From assembly GCF_000422885.1 (NCBI RefSeq), contig NZ_AUGX01000038.1, positions 1-54,735 on the forward strand: DNA of 54,735 bases. Reading direction: 5' to 3'. Positions 40,037-49,083 of this stretch are shown here, piece by piece (within the stretch, counting starts at the first letter, position 1; every line of letters starts with the position of its first letter). Origin of the DNA: Ottowia thiooxydans DSM 14619 (lineage in GTDB: Bacteria > Pseudomonadota > Gammaproteobacteria > Burkholderiales > Burkholderiaceae_C). The notes under the pieces are model-generated. The model saw only the letters and a list, made by a program, of their open reading frames with translations, searched no databases and was not told the origin of the DNA. Both the position numbers and the translations under genes were made by a program.

Positions 40037-41800
40037 TTACTCGTTAACAAACTGAACCGGAATCCACCCACGTAAGCTGTTGAAAAACGCGACCGACTCT
40101 GCGCGTGCCAAGTCTTCCACACACACGACACCTTCCTCTATTTTTCCCGATGCGATCGCGACGGCCCGTTCAACGCCAGGCAACAAGCCGCTGCTCAAAG
40201 GGGGGGTCAGCCAGCGTCCATCCAGCTTCACGGCCACGTTACCTCGAGTGAACTCGGTCAGCTCGCCTGCTTCGTTCCAAAGCAGCGTATCAAACACGCC
40301 CGGACCGGGCGCGAAGGCATCGTAGTGACCCCGGCGCGTGGTTTTGAAACGCACAAACTCGCCGTATGCCTCTGCCAAAGGTTTGGATGCAAGCTGGACC
40401 TGCACAGGTCCTTCCACATCGGCCATTGCAGGCGCCTCGACCTCCAGCTTGCCATCAGCATGCAGCAAGAGGCGAACGCGACGAACGCCTTGCGGATGTG
40501 CGGCGGTTAAATCTGAAAGCGCGCGCACGGCTAGTGACCGATCCCATGGATAGCCAAAATGCGAAGCACTGGTCGCCATACGGTCCAGATGCGCGTCCAT
40601 ATGACGCGCCACGCCGCCTTCAATGCGCAAAGTCTCCAGTAGTGCAAATGGCGAACTTGCGCGCTGTACGAAGGCCGCCTTGTGATGCCATTCCTTCCAC
40701 TCGCCGTCGAACTTGGCATCGATCGTGATGCCACTTCCAATTCCGCAACGAACCTCCTGGCCCTTCAGTTCCAGAGTGCGAATGGCCACGTTAAAGGTGG
40801 TGGCGCCACCCGGCCGGATTATGCCAATGGCACCGCAGTAAACGCCGCGAGCATCCGGCTCAAGTTCGCGGATCGTGCGCATGGCCTGGACCTTGGGCGC
40901 CCCTGTGACAGAGCCGCACGGGCAAAGCGCTGAAAAAACGTCCGTGAGCGTAGTGCCCGCCCGAGTGCACCCCACCACATCTGTGGTCATTGACCATACC
41001 GTGGGCAGCGCCTCTATGTGAAATAGGCGAGGCACCTTCACGCTGTGGAGCTCTGCAATGCGAGAGAGATCGTTGCGGATCAAATCCACAATCATCACGT
41101 TCTCTGCTCGTTCCTTGAGGCTGGCAGAGAGAGCTGCGGCATTTTTCTCGTCTTCCTGGGGAGTGGCGCCACGCCCGCAGGTGCCCTTCATTGGCCGAGC
41201 CAGAATTTGGCCCCGCCCATCTTCGTCAGGTTGCCAATCAAAAAACAATTCCGGTGATACGGAAAGCACCTGCTGATCGCCAGTATCTATGAACGCAGCG
41301 TAAGTACCAGGTTGGGCGCGCTGTAGTGCCGAAAACAGTGCGAGTGGAGTGCCAGAACGCAGCGTTCCTCGCATGCGCGCGGTGTGATTAATCTGATAGA
41401 CCTCACCTGCCGCAATGCGCCTGTGAATATCGTCAATGGCAGCGCGCGCGTCATCTGCCTTTAACGGAGCATGCCATTCAACCACTGCCTGGTCATTGTC
41501 GGTGTCTTCCCAGGAACCCGCTTCGTCGAACACAGCGAACCACGCCAACGGACCAGAGGGGAGGGGGTGCGTGACGAAAGCTTCATCAAACGCCGCTGCC
41601 GCCTCATAGCAAACGAAGCCCACGCACCACGATCCCGTCTTCGCATACGCGTGTGCGGTATCGATTACCTCTCGGACTTGGTGGAGCTCCGTGGCTTCAA
41701 GTACCTTGATGGGTGATTTGAATGAAGCCCGAAGCGGTGGTTCACCCGCTCGCGGAGAGATGAAATCAATGAATGCGCGCACAGACGGGAAAAAAGACAA
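40037..41800 (-). CDS. PabB-PabC fusion (aminodeoxychorismate synthase and lyase)
   Basis: This 587-residue fusion makes p-aminobenzoate for folate. Residues 1 to about 380 are the PabB part with RPMKGTCGRG, MIVDLIRNDLSRI, CGSVTGAPKVQAMR and GSGITIDA, covering the chorismate-binding fold. Residues about 385-587 are the PabC PLP-dependent lyase with LLETLRIEGGVARHMDAHLDRM, RFKTTRRGHYDAF (probable PLP lysine) and ELTEFTRGNVAVKL. The glutamine amidotransferase subunit PabA is not here. The fusion is a common arrangement in betaproteobacteria. Confidence 0.92.
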   Translation of the reverse strand: MSFFPSVRAFIDFISPRAGEPPLRASFKSPIKVLEATELHQVREVIDTAHAYAKTGSWCVGFVCYEAAAAFDEAFVTHPLPSGPLAWFAVFDEAGSWEDTDNDQAVVEWHAPLKADDARAAIDDIHRRIAAGEVYQINHTARMRGTLRSGTPLALFSALQRAQPGTYAAFIDTGDQQVLSVSPELFFDWQPDEDGRGQILARPMKGTCGRGATPQEDEKNAAALSASLKERAENVMIVDLIRNDLSRIAELHSVKVPRLFHIEALPTVWSMTTDVVGCTRAGTTLTDVFSALCPCGSVTGAPKVQAMRTIRELEPDARGVYCGAIGIIRPGGATTFNVAIRTLELKGQEVRCGIGSGITIDAKFDGEWKEWHHKAAFVQRASSPFALLETLRIEGGVARHMDAHLDRMATSASHFGYPWDRSLAVRALSDLTAAHPQGVRRVRLLLHADGKLEVEAPAMADVEGPVQVQLASKPLAEAYGEFVRFKTTRRGHYDAFAPGPGVFDTLLWNEAGELTEFTRGNVAVKLDGRWLTPPLSSGLLPGVERAVAIASGKIEEGVVCVEDLARAESVAFFNSLRGWIPVQFVNE

Positions 41801-41920
41801 AGTGAATGCTCAGGAGAGAAACACGTGGATTGAATCATAAGCAGAGGCTCGTTCTCCGCGTGCTCCTGGAGTGCCGGTCCTTCCAGAGGGTCGGCAGGGA
41901 TTCAGGAGGCGCCTCCGCGA

Positions 41921-42898
41921 TCAAAGAATGGTCTGCCATTCGCGCCCGTCGTATACCGTGGCTCCGTGCATGCCCGCCAGCAGCATCACGCCATCGCCCA
42001 CCGACAGGTTGCCTGAACAGGCCTTCACATCTACCGGCACATCGGCCTCTTTGAGTCTGCCGTTCTCGATGACCCATAGGCCATAGTCCGAGGTGCACCA
42101 CACCTTGCCGTCGTACCAGACCATGTCTTTGAACGCCAGGGTCATTTCATCGCGGTGGATGATCTCCCAAGCGTCTTCGCGGCCACGCATAACCGATCCG
42201 CTCTGCATCCCGATGTAGACATAGCCGTCGCCTGCACAGCAGACGCTACGAAAATACATGTTGGTGGGGACCACACATTGGTACCAACGCTGCCCGTCAT
42301 AGCGCCACGCATCGCCTTTGCCACCTACGCAGTAGATATCCGTTGAATTGAAGCCATCTATTGCGTCGAATCCAGCATCATTATTTTTTCCAATATTTTG
42401 TGGAAGTGGCAATGTACTGCGATCACCAACTAGAGACTGCCATTTATTGGCCTCCACTCTTTTTGCAACGGTACGCCAGAGCCCTACCGCATAAATAGTG
42501 CCATCAATGCTTTTTTGATTCATGCATCCCCAAAGAACACAATCATGGCCTGACTTTCCTTGAGGTATCGAGTCCTCCATGCGGTCTTCTCCCCCTCCAA
42601 GCACAGCGACATCGCACTCCCGAGAAGTCATAACTGCTTGATTCACAGGGACCTTACTTGATACCAACCGAGCTCCCTTAAATCCGTAATACTCAGTCCA
42701 GTCTAATCTTTCTCCCACAGAATCCATGGAAAAGTAATTAAGAATTCTTTTCAAACCTTCATCTGATTTCTCGATATCTTGAGCAAGCAAAAAAGAAAAG
42801 GTTGACCTATCTCTAATTGAGCAGTCTGAAATAAAGAAACCTGCAAAAGCGTTTTTCCGCTCAGAGTCACTTAATAATAGAAAATTATTCAAAGTCAT
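41921..42898 (-). CDS. Beta-propeller-like hypothetical protein
   Basis: This 325-residue orphan has a helical, charged N-terminal 100 residues. It then shows a repeating pattern: GTIYAVGLWRTVAKR, TDIYCVGGKGDAWRYDGQRWYQC, GYVYIGMQSGSVMRG, GKVWCTSDYGLWVIE and GVMLLAGMHGATVYDGREW. These look like propeller blades. The front half of the gene is more AT-rich than the flanks. It overlaps the 85-residue gene upstream by ATGA, so they are translated together. Similar proteins occur as immunity or effector-associated orphans; this is a suggestion only. Confidence 0.6.
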   Translation of the reverse strand: MTLNNFLLLSDSERKNAFAGFFISDCSIRDRSTFSFLLAQDIEKSDEGLKRILNYFSMDSVGERLDWTEYYGFKGARLVSSKVPVNQAVMTSRECDVAVLGGGEDRMEDSIPQGKSGHDCVLWGCMNQKSIDGTIYAVGLWRTVAKRVEANKWQSLVGDRSTLPLPQNIGKNNDAGFDAIDGFNSTDIYCVGGKGDAWRYDGQRWYQCVVPTNMYFRSVCCAGDGYVYIGMQSGSVMRGREDAWEIIHRDEMTLAFKDMVWYDGKVWCTSDYGLWVIENGRLKEADVPVDVKACSGNLSVGDGVMLLAGMHGATVYDGREWQTIL

Positions 42899-43152
42899 CT
42901 CCCTTTAGCTCTCTTGTCTGTGTTGGAAGAGGATGATGCAGCGCCACCTGACCGTCCAGTACTACCCGACTTTCCTGATTCGCTCCTGGGTATACAGTTC
43001 ATCCGAACATAAAGAGCATGAAGCTGTGCCTCAAAGTACTTGATATCGCACATTGACTCTGGAAAAGCTGCCTGTATTGACCGGGCACCAGCGCCAATAT
43101 GGAAATATGCTGTTCCGCCAGGCGACTTCTTAAGTGCCTGCGTGCTGGTCAC
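42895..43152 (-). CDS. Small coupled hypothetical protein
   Basis: This 85-residue protein with a GTG start overlaps the DUF72 stop by 4 bases, and its own stop overlaps the propeller-like gene by 4 bases. The front half is mixed (GTAYFHIGAGARSIQAAFPES) with two cysteines, and the tail is low-complexity Ser/Gly/Lys. I do not recognise it. The tight coupling on both sides argues it is real and works with the propeller-like protein, possibly as its partner or target. Confidence 0.5.
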   Translation of the reverse strand: MTSTQALKKSPGGTAYFHIGAGARSIQAAFPESMCDIKYFEAQLHALYVRMNCIPRSESGKSGSTGRSGGAASSSSNTDKRAKGR

Positions 43153-44282
43153 GCGCTGGGTGATTGGCGCTGATGGGAATTCATTCTCACCGCTTTAGCA
43201 AGCTCAACCACCGAGAGCGGCGCAGAACCTTCTGCCTTGTTATTGATAGTGATATACGCCGGCAGCTTCTCACCCGTGGTCCCCTTGATCACGCGGGTCA
43301 GCGCCTCTCGTGTCTGGAGATCGGGGTCAACAAGCCTATCGAATGGCTCGTAGGTTTGCCGGGCTGCCTCGTAGCCATAGGCGCCATGGCGGCGATGCAG
43401 GTTCCAACGACAAACCAGCGGACCAGGCCAAAGCGCGCGCAATAGGGGCAACTGATCCTCAATAGGCGGCATCTTGGCATGCAGCCCAAGGCAGTACGTG
43501 GTGGGATTGGTGGCGCGGGCTTGCCTGAGCATACGAGCCAGCAATGGCGCGTTGGTGGCGGTGAGAAATGCGGCATCACGCACTTCTATCGCTACCACTC
43601 CATCTGGAGCCCTTGGCGTAACGCAGGGAAGGGCGGCCAGCATGATCCCAATTTTCTCGATGACCTCCGGTATACGAGACAAAAGCTGGTGGGGCAGGGG
43701 GCTGATCTGAAAGACCAATGCACCTACCTTGGCGCCCAATCCCTCCAACGCTGGCTCCATAAACTCTCGAATAGCCAGATCCGGGCTCAGAAATGCCGGA
43801 TTGAGGGTCATTCCGCGTCCAGTTTCAGATCGAACCTGAGCATCAGCCACCAAGCTAGGCGCCTTGACCACAAATCGAAAACCATCAGGAACCTGCGCCG
43901 CATACTGGGCGTATTGGCTTACGCTCAGGGGCCGATAAAAAGCCCTATCGAGACTGACCGTTTGCAAAAGAGGGTGCTTTGAGTAAGCCGGCAGCCCTTC
44001 TTTCGATAGCTTGGCATCCGGATACTGTCCGCCCCAGACCAGCCCGGACCAACCAGGAAAACTCCAGGACGAGGTACCAAGCCACAAATGGGAAGGCAAG
44101 CTCTTGGCCAATTCCAGGAGATCAGGAGAAGGCTCTGCCGGTTGCACGCCGGCAATGCGCCGCGGCGTACGGGCACGCCGCTCCACGGGCGGGTTGGCAG
44201 AGACAGGCAGGCCTTCCTCGGGTTTCGTCTCCGCGGGCAATTCACCGGAAAAAAGTGAAGCTTGGTCAAGTGGAACGGGCAT
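43149..44282 (-). CDS. DUF72 protein
   Basis: This 377-residue DUF72 protein has a TIM-barrel-like fold and unknown function. The family start LWLGTSSWSFPGWSGLVWGG is at about residue 60, with later VDRAFYRPLS-like and VVAIEVRDAAFLTATNAPLLARML stretches. The N-terminal 55 residues are a proline-rich, variable extension. The ATG at 44282 begins MPVPLDQASLFSG as in relatives; the longer frame to 44384 runs to within 67 bases of tadA. It is divergent from tadA and overlaps the next small gene. Confidence 0.8.
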   Translation of the reverse strand: MPVPLDQASLFSGELPAETKPEEGLPVSANPPVERRARTPRRIAGVQPAEPSPDLLELAKSLPSHLWLGTSSWSFPGWSGLVWGGQYPDAKLSKEGLPAYSKHPLLQTVSLDRAFYRPLSVSQYAQYAAQVPDGFRFVVKAPSLVADAQVRSETGRGMTLNPAFLSPDLAIREFMEPALEGLGAKVGALVFQISPLPHQLLSRIPEVIEKIGIMLAALPCVTPRAPDGVVAIEVRDAAFLTATNAPLLARMLRQARATNPTTYCLGLHAKMPPIEDQLPLLRALWPGPLVCRWNLHRRHGAYGYEAARQTYEPFDRLVDPDLQTREALTRVIKGTTGEKLPAYITINNKAEGSAPLSVVELAKAVRMNSHQRQSPSA

Positions 44283-44450
44283 ATCGCTGTAAGCGGAAAT
44301 CTGCGAGGACTCATGAAAACGACCAGGACCCCAGTTCGCGCTCAAAATGAGGTGTGCGCTACGATTATGCGGATTCCAACGCATTTTCCATGCACCAGTT
44401 TTCTATAGTCCTCCGTCTCGCTCACTTATGTCCATGTTTCCTCGCTTGAA

Positions 44451-45836
44451 ATGAATAACCTGCAGGAGCTCACGGACGACGCTTATTGGATGCGGCAAGC
44501 CTTGGCTGCGGCCCAAGAAGCTGGCGCACGCGGCGAGGTCCCCGTAGGTGCTGTGGTCGTGCGGCAGGGCCAGTTGATTGCCACAGGCAGCAATGCCCCT
44601 ATTGCAGGCCATGATCCCACGGCCCACGCCGAAATCGCAGCACTGCGTGCCGCGGCGTTAAAACTTGGGAACTACCGGCTTGACGACTGCGAGCTCTACG
44701 TCACGCTGGAGCCTTGCGCAATGTGCGCTGGAGCCATGCTGCACGCCCGTCTGAAACGCGTCGTTTTCGGCGCACCAGACCCTCGAACCGGTGCCGCGGG
44801 CTCGGTGCTCAATTTGTTTGCAGAGCCGCAACTCAACCATCAGACCCAGCTCGCAGGTGGTGTGCTCGCACCAGAGTGCGGCGCCATGTTGCGTGAGTTT
44901 TTCCGGCCAAAGCGCAGCAACCCCAGTCCTTTGCGTGAAGACGCTTTGCGTACCCCAGACACCGCATTCGCTGCTCTGCCGGGTTACTCATGGCACCCCC
45001 ATTACGTGAGCAACCTGCCCAGCTTGGCGGGTCTGAGAATGCATTACGTGGACGAAGGGGAGAAGAGCGCACCACGTACCTGGCTCTGCTTGCATGGGAA
45101 TCCAAGCTGGAGCTACCTCTATCGCCACATGATCGCCGTTTTTGCGGCCGCTGGGGACCGGGTAGTGGCACCAGACATGCCGGGTTTCGGCAAGAGCGAC
45201 AAACCCAAGCGCGAATCCGCTCACAATTTCGTGTGGCACCGGCAGGTGCTGTTAGAGCTGATAGAGAGACTGGATTTGAAGAACATCATCTTGGTGGTCC
45301 AAGATTGGGGTGGCTTGCTGGGCTTGACATTGCCTATGGCCGCGCCTGATCGCTACAAAGGCTTGCTCGTCATGAACACCATGCTGGGCACCGCGAACGC
45401 TCCACTTTCCCCCGGAGTCATGGAGTGGCGCCGGATGTGCGCAAACAAGCCGGCCTTTGATATTGGGCGCCTTCTGGCACGCAGTACCCCTCAGCTTTCG
45501 GCCCAAGAGCGCAAAGCCTATGAAGCTCCGTTCCCGGACTCTGGCTACCGGGCCGCCACACGTGCATTTCCCGCCATGGTGCCGGAATCCGTGGATGAGG
45601 AGGCTGCCGTCATATCGCGGGTTGCCCGCCAGTACTGGAGCCATCAATGGACCGGCCAAAGCCTGATGGTAGTGGGCGGCCAGGATCCAGTGATTGGCAT
45701 CGCGGAAATGCAGGCGTTGCGTGCCGATATCCAAGGGTGTCCTGCACCCTGGGTCATCGAGCATGCCGGCCATTTCGTGCCGGAACTGGGCAAACCCATT
45801 GCAGAGCGGGCGCTAGATTATTTCGAGAAAAACTGA
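44451..45836 (+). CDS. tadA: TadA tRNA adenosine deaminase fused to a haloalkane-dehalogenase-like hydrolase
   Basis: This 461-residue fusion has two independent domains. Residues 1 to about 165 are TadA, which converts A34 of tRNA-Arg to inosine: HAEIAALR and PCAMCAGAM carry the zinc ligands and catalytic Glu. Residues about 180-461 are an alpha/beta hydrolase of the haloalkane dehalogenase type: HGNPSWSYLYRH (halide-site Asn), nucleophile Asp285 in VVQDWGGLLG, and His441 in HAGHFVPE. Both active sites look intact. This fusion occurs in Comamonadaceae, but why the domains are joined is unclear. Confidence 0.92.
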   Translation: MNNLQELTDDAYWMRQALAAAQEAGARGEVPVGAVVVRQGQLIATGSNAPIAGHDPTAHAEIAALRAAALKLGNYRLDDCELYVTLEPCAMCAGAMLHARLKRVVFGAPDPRTGAAGSVLNLFAEPQLNHQTQLAGGVLAPECGAMLREFFRPKRSNPSPLREDALRTPDTAFAALPGYSWHPHYVSNLPSLAGLRMHYVDEGEKSAPRTWLCLHGNPSWSYLYRHMIAVFAAAGDRVVAPDMPGFGKSDKPKRESAHNFVWHRQVLLELIERLDLKNIILVVQDWGGLLGLTLPMAAPDRYKGLLVMNTMLGTANAPLSPGVMEWRRMCANKPAFDIGRLLARSTPQLSAQERKAYEAPFPDSGYRAATRAFPAMVPESVDEEAAVISRVARQYWSHQWTGQSLMVVGGQDPVIGIAEMQALRADIQGCPAPWVIEHAGHFVPELGKPIAERALDYFEKN

Positions 45837-46009
45837 AGCCTCAGTAATACAAGGTTTTATTCGTTTCTAATATATTCATCTGCCTCAGAGTCGGCCTCGC
45901 CTGGTGTGGCCATCCCAAATTTGGGAAAACAAGGTCGATTTGGAGCCAGCGCCCCTCACCAAGGCGCTTGCAGTCAGTCAACTCCAACAATAACCAATCA
46001 CCGATCGTC

Positions 46010-46987
46010 ATGGCTCATATCTATATTTACTCTCCTTCGGGCGCAGTGCGCGACCGCGGCGCATTTCGGCGCGGCGTCAAACGCTTGCAGTCACTTGGTC
46101 ACGAAGTCGAGATAGACGCTGCTGCACTCGATAGCTGGCAGCGCTTCGCGGGCGACGATGCCACACGTTTAGCCGCCATCGGTCGCGCGGCTGCCAGCGG
46201 CGCAGACGTCGCCCTGATCTCCCGAGGCGGCTTTGGCATTGCTCGCCTTCTGCCTGATTTACCCTACCGCCAGATCGCCAAGGCTGTAGAAAAGGGCACC
46301 CGTTTTGTGGGTTTCAGCGACTTCACCGCTTTTCAGCTGGCATTGTTGGCCAAGACGGGCGCAGTCACCTGGGCGGGTCCGGCGCTATGTGAAGGCTTTG
46401 GCACCGGCGATAGCTCAAACAAAGCAGGCGAGGGCGGTAAATCCGAACCAGATGGCCCGGACGACATCATGCTGGCCTGCTTCGACGATTTGATCCACGG
46501 CATAGGGGAGGGCACCGGTTGGCGACTCCCAGCAGACTCCGCCAAACTCTCGCTAAAGGGATTCAAGGCGCGGCAGGCTCCGCTCTGGGGTGGCAATCTG
46601 GCCGTATTGACATCTCTTTTAGGTACACCGTATTTCCCGGATATCAAGAAAGGCGTGCTCTTCCTGGAAGATGTGGGCGAACACCCGTACCGCATAGAGC
46701 GAATGTTGAGCCAACTATTGCTCTCTGGGGTACTTGCTCGTCAGCAGGCCATCGTGCTGGGTCAATTCACTGACTACACATTGTCTTCGCACGACAAAGG
46801 CTACAGCTTGGCCAAGGTGGTGGAGTGGCTGCGCGGACACGTGAAAGTGCCGGTTTTGACCGGACTGCCGTTTGGCCACGTTCCAACCAAAGTGCTCCTG
46901 CCGGTAGGTCTTAAGGTTGAGCTCTTGTTGGAAGACCGTGAAGCTCTCTTGCTCTGGGGCCACGTCCACGGGGACCACGCTCACTAA
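46010..46987 (+). CDS. ldcA: LD-carboxypeptidase (S66)
   Basis: This 325-residue murein LD-carboxypeptidase removes the terminal D-Ala from tetrapeptides during peptidoglycan recycling. The nucleophile Ser103 lies in VGFSDFTAFQLALL, and ALISRGGFGIARLLPDLPY and GGNLAVLTSLLGTPYFPD are S66 landmarks, with the later Glu/His pair in FLEDVGEHPYR and FGHVPTK. The ATG at 46010 (MAHIYIYSPSG) is the family start; a 14-residue extension is possible. No signal peptide, so cytosolic. An acidic insert (about residues 135-160) is longer than usual. Confidence 0.9.
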   Translation: MAHIYIYSPSGAVRDRGAFRRGVKRLQSLGHEVEIDAAALDSWQRFAGDDATRLAAIGRAAASGADVALISRGGFGIARLLPDLPYRQIAKAVEKGTRFVGFSDFTAFQLALLAKTGAVTWAGPALCEGFGTGDSSNKAGEGGKSEPDGPDDIMLACFDDLIHGIGEGTGWRLPADSAKLSLKGFKARQAPLWGGNLAVLTSLLGTPYFPDIKKGVLFLEDVGEHPYRIERMLSQLLLSGVLARQQAIVLGQFTDYTLSSHDKGYSLAKVVEWLRGHVKVPVLTGLPFGHVPTKVLLPVGLKVELLLEDREALLLWGHVHGDHAH

Positions 46988-47008
46988 GGGCACGTTCTCC
47001 CGTTCAAT

Positions 47009-47362
47009 TTACATGCGCAAAGTGGTGGCGCGAGACATCATTCCTTTGGGCAGCATGCCATCGAACAACACAGAGAGACTGATCATTTTTGTATGGGCAA
47101 CCTGCTCGCCATGCAGACCGGCCAAAGCGGCCATAAGCTCTGCACGCGCATACCAGAGGGCCTGTGCATCGCCGCTAAGGTGAATGCGGCGCACCACGCC
47201 CGGGAAATCCTTGGCACCGTCTGGTCCCAGCATATCAAGCATGGTCAGTCGGATGTCTTCAATCCGATCTGACTGCCGCTGCGCCAGTGGCTTGGAATGT
47301 GGTTGCAGACCTGTCCACCTTCCATACAGTTCTGCAAAAATATTTGTAACGGCCCAACTCAT
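47009..47362 (-). CDS. Conserved-type hypothetical protein
   Basis: This 117-residue protein of mixed composition starts MSWAVTNIFAELYGRW, then LDMLGPDGAKDFPGVVRRI and a helical ALWYARAELMAALAGLHGE. It resembles short uncharacterised Burkholderiales proteins. It is convergent with ldcA by 21 bases. No function can be read. Confidence 0.55.
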   Translation of the reverse strand: MSWAVTNIFAELYGRWTGLQPHSKPLAQRQSDRIEDIRLTMLDMLGPDGAKDFPGVVRRIHLSGDAQALWYARAELMAALAGLHGEQVAHTKMISLSVLFDGMLPKGMMSRATTLRM

Positions 47363-47637
47363 GCGAAGATTGAACGTAGTTAGAAGTAATTTTGTAATTC
47401 TTAATGCTACTCCAGCTACGAGATGTGTGGAGGAAAAATTTTCCAGTTAACTTATCCATTCGTTGCCCAAGTACGACGGATGACTGAAAAACTGCTCAGA
47501 GACTCAGACCACGCGTGTTGAATTTCCGTTTCAACCCCATCATTGCCAAGTATTGGGCATATATAAGGGGGCGTCTTTTAAGCGGTTCAGCGACTGTTGT
47601 AGCTGAACCCACGCCCACGCAACCCGTCTTGCCGCAT

Positions 47638-48606
47638 ATGGAAAACCCTCTGCAGACCATCGTTTTCATCGATCTCGCTGATAGCACTGCAGCCTTCCAA
47701 GCGTTGGGCAATGAAGAGGTCGCGGGCGTGATCTCCAAGCTCACGCAGTGGATTGGAAGGGTGTGTGAAGCCCATGATGGTCGAATAGTCAAGTTCCTGG
47801 GCGATGGCGTACTTGCCGAATTCGACAATGGGGCCACGGCTGCCGCCGCTGCCGTATTTCTTCAACAACAACACACAGCTCGAATTCGGCCTTGGCCGAA
47901 ACCGTTGCGGATGGGATTGAAGATTGGCTTGGCTTCGGGCTTGGTAGTACGTATGGGCGACGATGCTTATGGAGAGTCCATTAATTTGGCATCTCGCCTG
48001 TCAGACATGAGCGGCTCCAATTCGATCTGGGCCACCGAATCTGTCATTGGCCAATTGCAGGGCGAACGCGAAACCGTGTCCGCGAATGGTCGTGAAGGGG
48101 TGCTGGACCAAGTGCGCTACCGTACCTTGGGTACGATCAATATCCGGGGAATCACAGAGCCGCACTCAGTCTTCCAAATTGAATGGAATGATGAGGTTCC
48201 GACGGACCTCATGACCGTCCGCGGAAACCTTAGCGAGTTCGGTCAAACCCAAGCAGCGGAGCCGGAAAGCAAGATCCTGCTGTCCTGGCTTGACACCGAA
48301 AAGGCTTTTCCCAACAGCGAAATGCCGATAGAAATCGGCCGCGCGCCTAGTGGCGCCTTTGTCGTGAGCGACCAGCGTGTTTCCCGTAAACACGCGAGCA
48401 TTGAGTGGATCAACGGAGCCTTTGTGCTGACCGACCTCAGCAGCTACGGAACCTGGGTGCGTTTCTCTGGCAAGGACGGCTCGGAAACCCAACTGCGCCG
48501 CAACCAGTGCGTGCTGCATTCGAGCGGCGAGATGGCCCTGGGCGCACCGTTTTCCGATTTCAGTGCGCCAACCTTGACCTTCCACGTCAATTCAACCAAA
48601 GCCTAG
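47638..48606 (+). CDS. Class III adenylate/guanylate cyclase with FHA domain
   Basis: This 322-residue protein has a front class III cyclase domain: VFIDLADSTAAFQ gives the metal Asp, then GRIVKFLGDGVLAEF, ASGLVVRMGDDAYGESINLASRL. A back FHA phosphopeptide-binding domain follows (PIEIGRAPSGAFVVSDQRVSRKHASIEW). The ATG at 47638 begins MENPLQTIVF; the longer frame adds an unlikely 41-residue leader. The cyclase half may make cAMP or cGMP, and the FHA half would tie it to Ser/Thr phosphorylation. No kinase is nearby, so it would work with a distant system. Confidence 0.88.
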   Translation: MENPLQTIVFIDLADSTAAFQALGNEEVAGVISKLTQWIGRVCEAHDGRIVKFLGDGVLAEFDNGATAAAAAVFLQQQHTARIRPWPKPLRMGLKIGLASGLVVRMGDDAYGESINLASRLSDMSGSNSIWATESVIGQLQGERETVSANGREGVLDQVRYRTLGTINIRGITEPHSVFQIEWNDEVPTDLMTVRGNLSEFGQTQAAEPESKILLSWLDTEKAFPNSEMPIEIGRAPSGAFVVSDQRVSRKHASIEWINGAFVLTDLSSYGTWVRFSGKDGSETQLRRNQCVLHSSGEMALGAPFSDFSAPTLTFHVNSTKA

Positions 48607-48995
48607 TCAAATTGCGGCGTGGAGTGCAAAAGGTGGGGGGCAGGGCGGGAGGCTTGGCTGCAACCGATTGATGACGTCCCGACCACGCAAGCCTGACCCG
48701 ATCCCGCTCATTGGTCATAGCCCAGCCGCCTGCAACTAGCGACACGTCAGTCGACGGGAGGCCCGCATCCACGGCAAAGGCTCGAGCGACCTACGCAAAC
48801 TGATTGCGCAGCCGGGCGCGATGACTCCTGGATCCAGGCGAGCTACGCTCGTTTCATGTCCGGCCACATCTGGGCTGTCAACGCGACGACCATGAGCAGC
48901 TTGGCAAAGGACCACAACTGCAGTCAAGAATCCTGTCCTCGCGTTTCGCCTCCTCGTTTGTCTCGTTGACGCATTTTTGAATGAATGTCAAAATA
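48607..48995. other. Non-coding gap before the GntR regulator
   Basis: About 390 bases without a believable gene. A TTGACG (48966-48971) with a 17-base spacer and CAAAAT is a weak promoter leading into the palindrome at 48997 and the regulator. Nothing else was found. Confidence 0.4.
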
Positions 48996-48996
48996 T

Positions 48997-49024
48997 CTGA
49001 TATCTCAGATATCTCAGATATCAG
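48997..49024. promoter_or_regulatory. Palindromic operator upstream of GntR/FCD regulator
   Basis: CTGATATCT and AGATATCAG are perfect arms around a 10-base core that itself contains AGATATCT. The 28-base block overlaps the weak promoter's downstream side and lies about 60 bases before the regulator start. It is likely an autoregulatory site with room for two dimers. Confidence 0.65.
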
Positions 49025-49083
49025 TTTGCCTAGATGAATTTTCTGCTCTGCACTGTTCAACAGACTTGGAAGCGCCGCGCTCC

